Positions 38,286-50,089 of a stretch of 64,000 nucleotides of DNA are shown here, in pieces. Where the stretch lies: the NCBI RefSeq assembly GCF_003254395.2, contig NC_037639.1, forward strand, positions 744,001-808,000, written 5' to 3'. This stretch comes from Apis mellifera (lineage: Eukaryota; Arthropoda; Insecta; Hymenoptera; Apidae). Position 1 is the stretch's first letter; every line of letters begins with the position of its first letter. The notes under the pieces were generated by a model. That model saw only the letters and a list, made by a program, of their open reading frames with translations, made no database searches and was not told the origin of the DNA. The position numbers and the translations under genes are program-made.

Positions 38286-40823
38286 AAAAAAAAAAAATTA
38301 AAAAAAAATAATATTTTTCTCGTTAAAATTTAAATTAATTAATTTTTAAATGAATCAAGTTTGAAAAATTTTCACAATTACATTGATTTCTTGGAAAATA
38401 TATTCAATCTCGATTTTTTAGAAAAATGAAAATTACATTTATTTATTTTCACGTATAGAATCCAATCAAGAAATAATTAATTTTTACTTATATTTGAAAG
38501 ATTTTCAAATTTGATTTATTTGAAAACGAAGCTTAAAGTGAAAAAAATTTATTTTTGTAGAATCCATGATGCGTATATCATGATTTTGGAGACGTTCTCT
38601 GTTTAAAAGAAAAATTGTCGGAAATGTTTCTCAAGAAGAAAATGAATCGAGATACCTTATCAAAGATAATAATATTTCTCTCTTGCGAGTACATTTTTTA
38701 TTACTATTTTACGATTTATTTATCAGATATAAAGTTAATCGCGTTATTCTCGATGAGAGTTTTTTTTGTAAATTTTTTTTCTCGTTATTAGGCGGAAAAA
38801 TACTTATTCATTATTATTTATAAATATGTAATGTTTAATTAGTTGTGGATTATAATATAAATATTTTATTAATATGAATAAAAAAATTTTAAAATATAAT
38901 TAAACGCAAACGATTAAAAGCGTATATTATATATAATTACAGATATCTGGCTCTCATATTTTTTTTAAAACGACGATATTGCAATTAACGAGATAATGAT
39001 TTTCTATAATATTGATTTTTATTATTATATTTGAATGAGAATTACAATTCTAAAAATCTGGTTTCATATTTTTTATCTAAATAATTAAACCGTTCACATC
39101 TTAATAAAATTTTTTGATTTCTAAATTTTAATTCTCTTTTTTTAATTCCAGAGAAATTGATTTATAATAATATTTTGAACAATTTAAACAATTAAAGTTT
39201 GAACAAAATAGATTATATAAAATATAAATAATTGATATGACTAAATGAATATTTTTTCTGTGATCTCAATGCAATCATAAAAATAATTTTATAATGGGAT
39301 GCAATATAAAAACATATGAACAAAATTTATTATTCATGAATGAGCAATTAAGTTTCTCAAGCTAGCAATATGAAATTTCATTTATCACTGTTCGTCATCA
39401 ACGAACATATTTTTGATTTTTGTTTCCAATAAAGTAATCTAAATGAAAACAATCTGTTAATTCAACACGTCAAATAAATTTTCATTCTCATAAATAATTT
39501 TTATACGTTACGTGTAATATATGTGCATTAATCGTGAATTATCAATAAAAGGATGTAATTTAATCAAATTAAAAATCGTATTTGTTAATTAATAATAATA
39601 ATAATAATTCTCATAATTAAATATATTTAATAATTGTACGTATATAGCACTATATATATAGTAATTCTTGATTTTATATTCAAATAAACATAATTTGATA
39701 ATTAATTTTATGATTACCTATAGAATAGGATTCTTTAATGCTGTTGGATTTATTTTATAGACGCGTATCACGAAAATTTTTCACAACGTATTGAATATTT
39801 ATCGAATATTTATAAAATAATGTTGAGCAAGTCGCATTAATGATAATTAAAAATTGTACACTGGTTACAATATATCATTTTTATCGATTACAAGCCAGAT
39901 TTTTTTATTACATTAATGGCATCAATGTTATGTTATATTTTTTCATAGATAAGTAAGAATCTATTAGAAATATCAAAGTGTGTTATCGTTTTGAACAAAT
40001 AAAAAAAATCCGTCGTATTGTAAAAATTACGATGTATTATCAAAAATCCGACTAATTTTAAAACATTTTTGTAACCTAAAAAGATTAGAAAACACTCTTG
40101 TCTTCGAGTCTTTTTGAAATAACGATTTCTTTTATCCTAGTTTGACGGCTGCATGACCTAATCGACTCGACGATTACTTATCGACTATGCTGTAATGTAT
40201 ACTATGTGTAACATATACATATATATACTAAAGAAAAATGAGATAGATTTGAACCAATTTCTATGACTCATTTTTTAAATCATTGTACGTATTCCAAAGT
40301 TTGCCCAATACAGTACAATTATTTGTGGTACATGCTGGTTCATATTCATTGATTGCAATTATTCCGTGATGGAATAAATTCAGAATATAATTAACACGAA
40401 GCATAATTATCATGTGTAACATAATCATAATATCATAGCACGGTCATCAGTGGTTATATGACTTGAATGCATAGTCGCGTGAAAATAGCTTAATATTCTA
40501 TATGTAAACTAAGTTTTATTAACACTTTATGTATAAATTGGAGCATTATTTGGCACGAATAAATCAAACTTTGTAAAAAAAAAGAAAAAAGAATTGTATA
40601 ATAATGAAAACATATTTAAAATATAAACTCTTTTCTTTCACAATTGTGAATTTATTTTTTCAAACATGTTTAAATGTAACAAATATAAAAGTAAAAATAT
40701 TTTTCCTTCTTTTTCAAATTTGAAAAATTGAATGTAAGAACTGAATTTAACACTGAAATTTATTTTGAACATTGAATCCTCTTTACAATAATTCTCTTAT
40801 AATTTCTTGTCAAATTATTAACA
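38286..40823. other. AT-rich gap with mixed patches
   Basis: Mostly AT-rich. Patches at 38540-38780 and 40080-40490 are more varied and contain CpGs but no open frame. A degenerate TAA/ATA tract lies near 39593-39608. Nothing assignable. Confidence 0.5.
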
Positions 40824-41399
40824 GTTATTGAACAGCAAAATTTAATATTTTATGAACTTTATGAAATTTATTGTCTAATGTTCAAAAAAAAAAAATTTCT
40901 CATTGTCTTCACGATTGATTGAATTTTTCAAATTTTTGAAAAGAAAAATCATTTCTATTTTTTTAAATTAGTTATTGAATAACAAAATTTAACATTTTAT
41001 GAATTTTATGAAATTTATTGTCTAATGTTTAAAAAAAAAATTTCTCATTCTTCACGATTGATTGAATTTTTCAAATTTTTGAAAAGAAAAATCATTTCTA
41101 TTTTTTTAAATCAGTTATTAAATAACAAAATTTAACATTTTATGAATTTTATGAAATTTATTGTCTAGTATTCAAAAAAAAAATTTCTCATTGTCTTCAC
41201 GATCGATTGAATTTTTCAAATTTTTGAAAAGAAAAGTCATTTCTATTTTTTTAAATCAGTTATTGAATAACAAAATTTAACATTTTATGAATTTTATAAA
41301 ATTTATCGTCTAATATTAAAAAAAAAAATTTCTCATTGTCTTCACGATCGATTGAATTTTTCAAATTTTTGAAAAGAAAAGTTATTTCTATTTTTTTAT
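40824..41399 (+). repeat. Tandem array: four copies of a 145-bp AT-rich unit
   Basis: Units start at 40824, 40971, 41114 and 41259 (spacing 147, 143, 145 bp), each beginning GTTATT. Shared blocks are TTTATGAAATTTATTGTCTA, TTTCTCATTGTCTTCACGAT and GAAAAGAAAAATCATTTCTA. Each unit carries the 18-bp dyad TTTTCAAATTTTTGAAAA (8-bp arms, 2-base centre). Length differences come from the A run after the first block and a 3-base loss (GTC) in unit 2. No coding potential. Confidence 0.9.
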
Positions 41400-43325
41400 T
41401 TATATTACGTAAGAAAAGAATTAAGATTTAAAATAAATTTAGATTCATTTTCATACGATTTTTTCTTTACAAAGTTATAACAGTTTAAAATATTGACAAT
41501 TTTTTATCGATTTTTTTTGAATTTTTACTTATATACGAAATGAAATTATGACTCAAGAATTGAGCACTCTTACGATAGAAATAGAAATATTTTTTGATAA
41601 ACGAATATTCATATTTCTCGAAAAACGAATTTAAATTATATAACAAATTATTTTTTAAAGAGGATAAAATGTAATATCATATTTCGTTACTTATTATACC
41701 AAGTGTATCCTACATGTAATGCTTTTGTGTGTAACGTAATATAATTTTATGATGCTACCAACGATAATTAACTTAATTAGTATGTTATTCATTAATTGGC
41801 TATTAAACGAACGCTCTATGACATCAATATTAATGAAATACGAAGGGTATACAGCTATTAAAAACTTGTTTATACGAATATTGACCTCTAATTTCAATAT
41901 TTAAAATGTTAATGTCGTTTCGTTCGTGTAAAAGAATTAAAAATCGCAATGTAATGTAAAAAATCGATCTTAATTCGTTTGTGTAACACATCTTTTTTAC
42001 GCAGCATTGTCTTACGACATTTCCGTTTAGTTTACCTTACGTTATTCGCAAGATTACAGTTATCACGATACCGATAACGGGTAAATGAATTAAAAAAAAA
42101 ACATCTCGATAATTACCCCTATGGCGCCATTAATATTTTCAACTGTTTTCGATCGTGCAAGTGTCGCAATCATTTACAACAAAATATACCGCATCACAAA
42201 CATTAATCATAAAGATAACGAACGAATTCAATTCTTATTATTTTTTCGATAAAAATTATCTAGTTTAATTTAATCACTTGAAATTATCCCCTATAATTAA
42301 TTATTAATCCATGAATTATGAAAGTATATTATACGTAGGAAACGAATGGAATAAAAAAAAAAATTTTGAACAGGAATTTTGATTAATCGTGGATTCGAGA
42401 TGTTTGCCAAAGAATATACGATTATTATTATTTATGTAAAATTAAAGTATTTCGATAATTGGAATATCTTTAACTGTATTTTAATTATATTATAATAATT
42501 TTGAACACTTGGATGAAGATGAAATTTAAATAGTCTTTCGTCATTGTTTCGTATCCCATAGCACAATAATCTCGCTGACAAATTCGTTTTTCAGGTTAAC
42601 TGTTAAAGAATTTTAAAGAATTTTTTTAACAACATTAAAACAACCAAACCTGTCAAATCTGACAGATTTCGTATTTTTTGTTTTATTGAAAATATTTTTT
42701 TTTTTTGACAAAATTAATATTAGAGATAGAAATGTAATTACTTTCATATTTCACTTTAATTGATGTGTATATAAAATAGATGGATATCAAGATATTAGTC
42801 GATCTAGTATCAAGTATCTTTTTCACATTCTATCATATTTTTTCTATTGCTATTTCAAGAACTATTTCGTATTTTACGCTTATGTAATTTTACGCTTACA
42901 TCGTCAGCGATAAGTTCTGTAAATTTTTTTAACAAAATGATTCGATTCGATTTATCGTTTTTTTAACATAAAACTGCGATAACAATGTACATGACACATA
43001 AAGCGATAGTGTTATAGCGTATATGCACGTGTTTCGATAATTTACGATTTTCATTTCTCGCTCGACTTGTGAGCGATGTTTCTACAGAATTGTTAAAAGT
43101 GTTCTAAAAATAAGATAACGACAAATAGTGTTACACATGTATATATACATGTATGTATTCACGATTGTAATGTATTTTGATTATTAATAATATCTTCACG
43201 ATCAGCACTTGATATGAAACGTATAAAAATATATATATATATATATAAAAGAAAGACTCGTATCGTTACGTCATCAAGTCCTTATTAACGCCAACCTGTT
43301 CTGCCACTATTTTTCTTTCACTTAC
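41400..43325. other. AT-rich gap with mixed patches
   Basis: The 41930-42190 and 42980-43160 stretches contain CpGs and varied words. A CACGTG lies at 43026-43031, an 18-bp perfect A/T-rich palindrome (ACATGTATATATACATGT) at 43135-43152 and an (AT)n run near 43229-43247. No supported gene. Confidence 0.5.
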
Positions 43326-43439
43326 ATCGTAAGAAAGATTGGCACTAGTTGTACGTAGGAATAAGGTTGACCAACTATTAATAAACATTGCAACTATGTA
43401 TGCTGTGTGTGGAAACATGCCAGTTATTTGTTTCTGACG
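43326..43439 (-). other. Candidate 114-nt exon, stop-free, with both splice sites
   Basis: On the minus strand a pyrimidine-containing acceptor (TTTCCTCTCCAACAATATGC, then AATTACAG) ends at 43440. Next come 38 stop-free codons and the strong donor GTAAGT (43325-43320). The exon would be in phase 0 at both ends and encode a peptide starting RQKQITGMFPHTAYIVAMFI. The frame remains open on both sides (61 codons with an ATG at 43451). The plus strand also has an open frame ending at a GTAAGT near 43471, so strand is uncertain. No family is recognised. Confidence 0.25.
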
Positions 43440-44439
43440 CTGTAATTGCATATTGTTGGAGAGGAAATTATGTAAGTAAATATCTTTTTTTGAAGATTTT
43501 ATGTTTTCACACTTTGTATAATTGTACCGGTATAAATGACAAAATGAGTATTTTTCATTGCAACGATAATATTTTTCCTTTCATACATAAATAATTTAAA
43601 GTTATGAAGTGAAAACGAACATTTTGTATATTATTTTCTTATCATTTTAAAATTTGTTTTAAAATTTCTTCATTAAATTGATTTAAATTGTTATTTTGTT
43701 GCTAGAAAAATAATTTTTGAACTTTGTTCATACAATTTAGTAAAAGTCAAAAAAATCGATCTTTTTCTTTCATAAATTTTTTTTGTATATTTCTGATAAT
43801 TTTATATTCATGATAATTCATACGCACTTAAATTAGATGAATCCTCATAAGAAAAAAAACTATCAAATCATTTCAATTTTACTCAACGTAGATTTATCTT
43901 TTCATTGCAAAATATTTAATTTAAATTTTTTTAAAAGTTTTTTTCGTTTTCGTTTAAAAATATTGATCGTTTAACAGATTAGAAAAATTTGAACTATTTT
44001 TTATATAAATTTTTATAGAAATTTTCAAACTCTGTCAATGATATACGTTCCGTTAATTAACTTAAACAATAAAAAAATTCGATGATAAAAAAAAAAATAA
44101 AAAATTCACACGAAAATGAATAATTATTTTTTTTGTCATACAAAAATTGTTTTTTACAAAAATATCTAAAAATTGAATCCATTTTCAACAATAAACTATC
44201 AATTAATCAATTAAAATTATATCATATAAGAACAAGGAAAATATAATTTGTTGTAATCTTTTACAAGTTTTAAAAAAAAAGTGATCTCTTAAATTAATAA
44301 TATTTTCTTTCGCGTTTAAATTAAATTAACGCGGATCGTTTCAACTTTCATTCAATCATATTTCCATCAAGTTGCAAAGTTTATAAAATATTTTTACAAT
44401 TTACATAGCGAAATCAAGGGTAAGATACGTATAAGCTGG
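43440..44439. other. AT-rich gap, no gene seen
   Basis: A/T-rich with A runs near 44090 and 44275. No supported feature. Confidence 0.6.
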
Positions 44440-44702
44440 GCAGTACATTTTCTAGCGTGGCGCTAGAGGAGTCGCATTAATAAGAGAAGTAAAACGAGTC
44501 GAATGAAAGATTTATGAGCGAAACAAAGAGAATATTTGAATATATCAAGGAGAAGAAACCATTTACGAGGTAAATCTTTCGTTCTTCTCGTCGATCTTTG
44601 AAATGCGAAATTTTATATCCGCGTCAGAAGAGAAACGTAAAGTTATCTTAACATTTGGGGAGGAGCCCCCCCCCCCTCCTTCCTTTCGAAATTGTGGGAG
44701 CC
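44440..44702 (+). promoter_or_regulatory. GC-richer leader-like island upstream of a strong ATG
   Basis: Contains the inverted repeat CTAGCG-TGG-CGCTAG (44452-44466), a purine-rich stretch (44470-44570) and GGGGAGG followed by a run of about twelve C residues near 44656-44681. That pair could fold into a GC hairpin just upstream of the ATG at 44703. The order fits a promoter and 5' leader, but no TATA-initiator pair is clear. Confidence 0.3.
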
Positions 44703-44918
44703 ATGGATGAAATCTCCATCTCCGTCTACAATTTACCGCACCACGGTGGAACGAAAATGCGCTCGTTTTCGAGGAAGAAGAGCGTCGTCGTAGTACACTT
44801 TGGCTTCTCTCTAGCCTGGAATCAACCGGAGAAAAACGTTTCTGCGAAAGAGAATTTCTCTCTCTTTCTCTTTCTCTATTCGCCTCAAGGCTTGAGAACT
44901 GCGCATTTTTCGAGCTAA
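44703..44918 (+). CDS. Candidate small protein, 71 codons, unknown
   Basis: This is the best-looking small reading frame in the window. The ATG at 44703 sits in GAGCCATGG, close to the optimal animal start context. The frame runs 71 codons to TAA and lies entirely within a GC-richer island. The product starts MDEISISVYNLPHHGGTKMR. It has a basic patch (RSFSRKK) followed by a short hydrophobic VVVVHFGF, then a Phe/Leu-rich stretch that reflects CT repeats in the DNA (TTTCTCTCTCTTTCTC). There is no signal peptide at the start and no recognised domain. Upstream the frame stays open without ATG to 44655. It may encode a lineage-specific micropeptide, be the first exon of a longer gene, or be a chance frame. 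Confidence 0.25.
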   Translation: MDEISISVYNLPHHGGTKMRSFSRKKSVVVVHFGFSLAWNQPEKNVSAKENFSLFLFLYSPQGLRTAHFSS

Positions 44919-45385
44919 TATATTTTTTCTCATATTTCTTTTCGCCTCGTTTTATTATTGAGTCTAAAAAAATTCTTATATTGTAAATTGGAAAATGATC
45001 GGTAAATCTTTACAGAAATGTTTCCAAAATTGTAATTACATCGATAGAATCCTGATTCTTAAGTTAAAATGAAAAATATCAAAAGTATAGAATACAATTT
45101 TTTCATTTATTCTTTTAAATACATGTTAATCAAATTTATTGTTATTCAGTAATATTAAAAATCATGTAAATTGCAAAGCCTCGTTTTCCAAAAAGTTGAT
45201 TATTGTTTTAAGTATTTGAGTATATTAATAATAATGAAAATGAAAGGAACGTGTTTTATTTATTTATTTGTATGCTCGAATCTATAAACAATATGATTAT
45301 TTGTTATCAAGAATTATCAAGAATAATTTTCTGTATCTCCAGAATAAGATATAGCTTTGTAGCACTCTGTTTAAATTTATTTTAT
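44919..45385. other. AT-rich gap beside the numt
   Basis: AT-rich sequence. The last 100 bases (from about 45290) might contain further, unrecognisable cox1-derived sequence, because the numt edge is not sharp. Confidence 0.5.
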
Positions 45386-45965
45386 AATAGCAATAATTAT
45401 TGTTGTTGAAGTAAAATCAACATCTAATCCAACAGTGAATATATGAAATGCTCAAACAATAAATCTTAGAAATCCAATTTTTAATATTGCATAAATTATT
45501 ACCTAAATTTCTTTTCTTCCTTTTTCATTTATAACAATGTATGAAATTAAACCAAATCTAATTTAAAATTAAAATATAAACTTCTGGATGGCCAAAAAAA
45601 TAAATATTGATATAAAATAGGATCTTTATCTCTCATTGGATCAAAAAATGAAGTATTAAAATTTCAAATAATAATATAGTAATTGCTCCTGCTAATATAT
45701 CCAGGTAATGATATAATTAATAAAATTGCTGTAATGAATACCGATCATGGAAATAATGAAATTTTGTTGAAATGAAATCATAATTTAATGAAAAATTTTT
45801 TTATTACTATAATTGTGACTATTAAATTTAATGAACCTATAATAGATGAAATTCCTGATATATGAAGAGAAAAAAATTGCAAAATATACAAAAGGTGAGT
45901 GATATAAATATACAGATAAAGATATACAGAGTTCAATCCTGTACTTGGATAAAAATAAATCTTTC
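45386..45965 (-). pseudogene. Nuclear mitochondrial copy (numt) of cox1, middle part
   Basis: Reading the minus strand, cytochrome c oxidase subunit I is recognisable in pieces from about one quarter to just past the middle of the protein. The order is PSTGLNSVY, FFSLHISGISSIIGSLNL, KISLFPWSVFITAILL, NFNTSFFDP, DPILYQYL, RFIVWAFHIFTVGLDVD, FTSTTIIIAI. Two Trp positions are TGA (plus-strand TCA at 45745-45747 and 45452-45454), which is correct only in the mitochondrial code. Frameshifts, small deletions (such as four codons after GLDVD) and stops show decay. The word TAAACTTCTGGATGGCCAAA near 45576 corresponds to the universal COI barcode reverse-primer site. It is closest in wording to honeybee COI. 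Confidence 0.93.
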
Positions 45966-45982
45966 CTTTATAATTCACATAG

Positions 45983-46257
45983 TTGAATACGGATAAGTTT
46001 ATTTTAGTTTCGAAAACGTATCATTGGAGCGAGATTCGGAAAAGGATACGATGCCAACGACACTCTTTGATAGCATACCGCACGCACGCAACTCTTGACG
46101 CTCTTGCGACTTTGAAACTTGAGATCGTTCCACGCTCGCCCAGATCTGCCTTCTTCGAATTTCCACTTCTTTCAAAATTGAAAAGAACACTCGAGAATAT
46201 TCATTTTCGCTGGGAAGATGAAGTCGAGGCAAGCAATGAATACTTGCTTTATCGGAA
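45983..46257 (+). other. Candidate 275-nt exon next to the numt
   Basis: A sharp GC-richer block. An acceptor-like TTTCCTTTATAATTCACATAG ends at 45982, directly at the numt edge. The plus strand is then stop-free for 91 codons, up to the donor GTAAGG at 46258-46263. The predicted peptide includes WSEIRKRIRCQRHSLIAYRT and is balanced in composition. It contains no ATG in frame, so it would have to be an internal exon. The minus strand is also open for 89 codons (46268 to 45999). I cannot tell which strand, if either, is coding. No family is recognised. Confidence 0.25.
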
Positions 46258-46894
46258 GTAAGGAACAAGGTAGAATTTTTTGTCGATGAAAAAAGCTCAT
46301 TGGAGAAAATGTATTTGAATATTTCGTAGCTAAAGAATTTCCTTTATTTCATTTCGATAGCTGCTTTTTAATGAAAAATGTTATTCAACGAAATTAAAAA
46401 TTATTGAAAATTTCGTTTCAAAGTAGATATATTATACGTATAATCGGATATATATAGTTTTAAAATTTTATAGTCAATTTCTTCCTGAAAAAAAAAAAGA
46501 AATAACATTAACAGCTAATATTTTAATATTAATCTTGAGTTACACTTACATGTGCCAAAGGCACGTAATTCACTTACATGTAATTCTAATTCGATAATTT
46601 ATAAAAGTTTATACTTTAAATTTAAAATGTGAGAAGACAATTATCGTGATTTTTAAAAAGTTTTTTTCAATTTAATTACAATTATAATATTGAAATATAA
46701 AGAAAAATAATATTTCTCTTATATTCTTATTCACAGAGTTTACATTTATTTTACATAATCCTGGTATAAAGATATCTCCCTTTTTATTTATATATTTGAA
46801 TCAATTAGTTTTAATCAACGTGATAAAAAGATTTTAACTGAAAAATCCTGATTTTCACGAATTTTATCCAATTTCAATTTTCCCAGTTTGTTCA
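46258..46894. other. AT-rich gap with a small repeat
   Basis: AT-rich. CACTTACATGT occurs twice (46544 and 46571 regions), with GTGCCAAAGGCAC, a 5-bp stem with a 3-base loop, between them. No gene is supported. Confidence 0.5.
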
Positions 46895-47107
46895 ATGACG
46901 CAACATGCGTTCATTTCTACGACAAATCATATTTCCGTGACGTTTACGTTTACGAAATGTGATTTGAAATGCGACCATTTTTGGAATATCATGAATATCA
47001 GTGAAACGGAAATCACTAGCGGAAATGAATTGACGAAACATCGTTTTAAAACATCGTTTTACTTTGTTTATTTCGAATGTAAATTTTCTACGCAGTTGTG
47101 TCAGTGA
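46895..47107 (+). other. Candidate small open reading frame, 70 codons
   Basis: ATG at 46895 opens 70 codons to TGA in a mildly GC-richer block. An acceptor-like CAATTTTCCCAG ends 10 bases upstream. The product starts MTQHAFISTTNHISVTFTFT and ends with several Cys, with no hydrophobic membrane-length segment. A 73-codon frame overlaps on the minus strand. No domain is recognised and chance is not excluded. Confidence 0.15.
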
Positions 47108-49329
47108 TAACAAAAAATTGATATAGTTGGTAGAAGTAAGATCGTAAAATCATTGAACTGTGTAAAAATTCTGCGTAAATATGTTTTATAAAAAAAAAAT
47201 AACCTTGAATTTCAATTCGCCAAAAATTATTTATGAATTTATGAAATTTTATTATCCTTTTCATTTAAAAAAATAATTATAAAATAGGATAATTATAATT
47301 TATAATATAAATAAAGAGTTTTATTTTCTCAGGAATTAATATTTCTTCCATTTTTAACGATAAACGAAAAAAAAAAAAACGAACTTACGATTAAATTTTT
47401 CCATTTAGATTTTTATAATTATTATCTTATTTTTCTATAAATGATGGCAATATGGCAAAGGTTGCGATAAAAATAAATCCAAACGTAATACAATAATTTT
47501 AAATCGCACGTAAAGTTTTTATTAACAATTTAATGAATATATAAAAATCAAGCTAAGTCGATTGGTATATTTAATTGTACTTAAAAATTAATAAAATGTG
47601 ATATAATAAAATAATATTAATTTTATATGCAATCAATGCACATAAAAGTATTTATATTCATGATTCTTTGGAGGATTCTTTATTATTTCAAATAATACTT
47701 TAATAATACATATATTCACGATATAATTATAAAAAGTATTTGTATGATTAATTACGTTAATTTATATAATAATTATTTATCAATGAATATTTATTAATTT
47801 AATTTTTTAATTAATAAAATACATTATTATTTTTATTCATTTTTATATGTTAATATACGTATTCTTTAATTTAACTTTATTCGTTAGATTAAAAATATAA
47901 CAATAGATAATTAATAGATAATAGATATCTATGAATATTTAATAAATAAATATTAATTCTTTCAAGTCATTGGTGCAAATAATAAAAAGCTTGATTATTA
48001 AAACATGACACAGCTGTTTAAATAATCGAATAATTATATTTTTTTATTAAAGAGTATAATTTATATGAAATGAATATAATATAAAATGAAATTTAAAACG
48101 AAATTTAGCTTGAAATTTCATTACAATACAACAGATTTAAAAACAAATTTAAATTGTTAATGGACGCTTCGACGTTTCAATAATTGATCGTTTCATTAAT
48201 AAGAATTAATTGAGATTTTAATATATATTATTCCTAATTTTTATACAGAAATTTATATAAATATTTTATAAGTTTTGAAACAGAATGGACACTATAATAA
48301 TTATTATAGAAATTTTGATTATAAGTTTTTTATTCTCCTGTTTTTTTCTATTTTTATTTTACTTGATTCGTAAATAAATATTATATTGAAAACAACGACT
48401 ATAACTGTTTTTACATTTTTCTTTTAACCCTTTTTATTGCATTATATCGTCACGAGCCATGTATGGCGGACAAATGTTTGATGTCAAATTGATTCAATAC
48501 GCTCTACCGGCTACAAATTGAGATCTTTTTCCATTAATCGATCCTCGTTTAAATAGATAAAATATATTAATTTTATTGGCTCGATCTCTCTTCAAAAAAA
48601 AAAAAAAAAAAAATAAATAACACATTGGATGCACGTGAAAAGATAGATCCAAATTATTAAAAATTCTTGAATGGAGAGAAAAGTTTTTAAAATTCACATC
48701 ATAATAATTTAAATAATTTAATAATTTTCAAAATCAATGATTGAAATCAGAATTAAAAAGAAAATTCAACGATTTAAATGACAGAAATAATGTAATAATG
48801 CGAAAAGATTAAAAAAGGAGAGAGAAAATTAAATTCAGTTCTCCTAACCTCAATTGCACCAAATTATCAGCTGTGATCAATGTTTTGATACAATGAAATA
48901 AATACGTTGACCCGACGGATATTGTTTTCACGTTTGTTATTTTTCGGTAATGTTTTATCTGTTCAATCAGTTTCGTGTTACGCGCCAATCTATTATAAAT
49001 TAATTCGTTCGCCCAATATTAAAGATATGTGGTGATCTAGTGACATATTTTAACCTCGCTTTTAAACGAGCGAATGAGTTTAACCTAAATATAACTGATG
49101 AATTGTTATCTAATATAGGCTGCAATTTTTTATATTTCTTATATTTTTTTTTAACCACAATTTTGCATTATTCACTTTTGGACAACGAATAGCAATTAAT
49201 TTTTATTCGTATTATTAGCAAATTTCTATGAACGATCAATATTTCTTTTTAAAAATCGTTAACAAAAACGAAAAATTTTGCAAAAGGAAAAATTGTTTAA
49301 AATTAATTCAGGAATGTTTACTTGAGTTA
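47108..49329. other. AT-rich gap with mixed patches
   Basis: Mostly AT-rich. The patches 48400-48660 (with a CACGTG at 48632-48637 and a 20-odd-base A run) and 48830-49090 are more varied and contain CpGs, without open frames. No gene is supported. Confidence 0.5.
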
Positions 49330-49610
49330 TTTTTGAAACGCTGTGTATATAACGGATCTTTAGTTGTGGTTGTTAAGTCATAATACATCCAAGTGCGGAT
49401 ACCTGCCAAAACATGTACCGTGATCATCTCGCAGGAATCTGGAACCTGCGAGCCGGTTCTGTCCCTCTGCTCATGCATCGATCACGTGCACTTGTTTATG
49501 CTGTCGTCTCATTGGACAGAGATATATGCCAATGGTCATCCAACTTTACGGTGGAGTAGTAAACCAAAGTTTTGTTTAACAACAAAATTTTTATCTCATT
49601 ATTGAATTAT
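49330..49610 (+). other. GC-richer island with hairpin and open frame
   Basis: About 230 bp of raised GC. The plus strand is stop-free from 49384 to a TGA near 49603 but has no ATG until well inside (FMLSSHW region). It contains the hairpin at 49428-49452 and a CACGTG at 49483-49488. It could be an exon, a structured non-coding RNA segment or an enhancer. No family is recognised. Confidence 0.3.
49428..49452. other. GC-rich hairpin, 8-bp perfect stem
   Basis: CTCGCAGG (49428-49435) pairs perfectly with CCTGCGAG (49445-49452) across the 9-base loop AATCTGGAA. Six of eight pairs are G-C in a window where G and C are scarce. Confidence 0.6.
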
Positions 49611-50089
49611 TATAATTATATATCAAGCAATATTGTAATAAAATTATTAATAAAAAATAAAAAGAATTTTTTAATGTTTGTGATTTCTTGATATTTGTTA
49701 TATTTAAATGCATTGTATAAATTGTAATTTTTCATTTGCTAACAGTGATATATTTTTTATTTTGTTATTCTAAAAACAATCCAAAAATTAAAAAATGGAA
49801 ATGTTAATTTTAAATTTGCAAAAAAATTATTTTAGGATATCGAAAAGTTCTTTTGTTCATTATATATATATGCACGTTTATTTATATTATTTAACACAAA
49901 TAAATATATCGTAAATATTATTTTCCATTATATTATATGTTCCTATTATTACCATTTATATATATATTTTATTAAATTTCTTTTTTGGAAAACTGATTTT
50001 CAAATAGAAAGTTTCTGACACAAAACTTAGATAGATATTTATCAGTATTAAAAAAGAGATAAAGTAAAAAAAAAATTGATAAAATCCAT
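49611..50089. other. AT-rich gap, no gene seen
   Basis: A/T low complexity with short TA tracts. No supported feature. Confidence 0.6.

Noticed and set aside
40245..40256. GATTTGAACC, reverse complement of a tRNA B box
   Set aside because: The flanking bases form no T-stem on the minus strand and there is no A box at the right distance.
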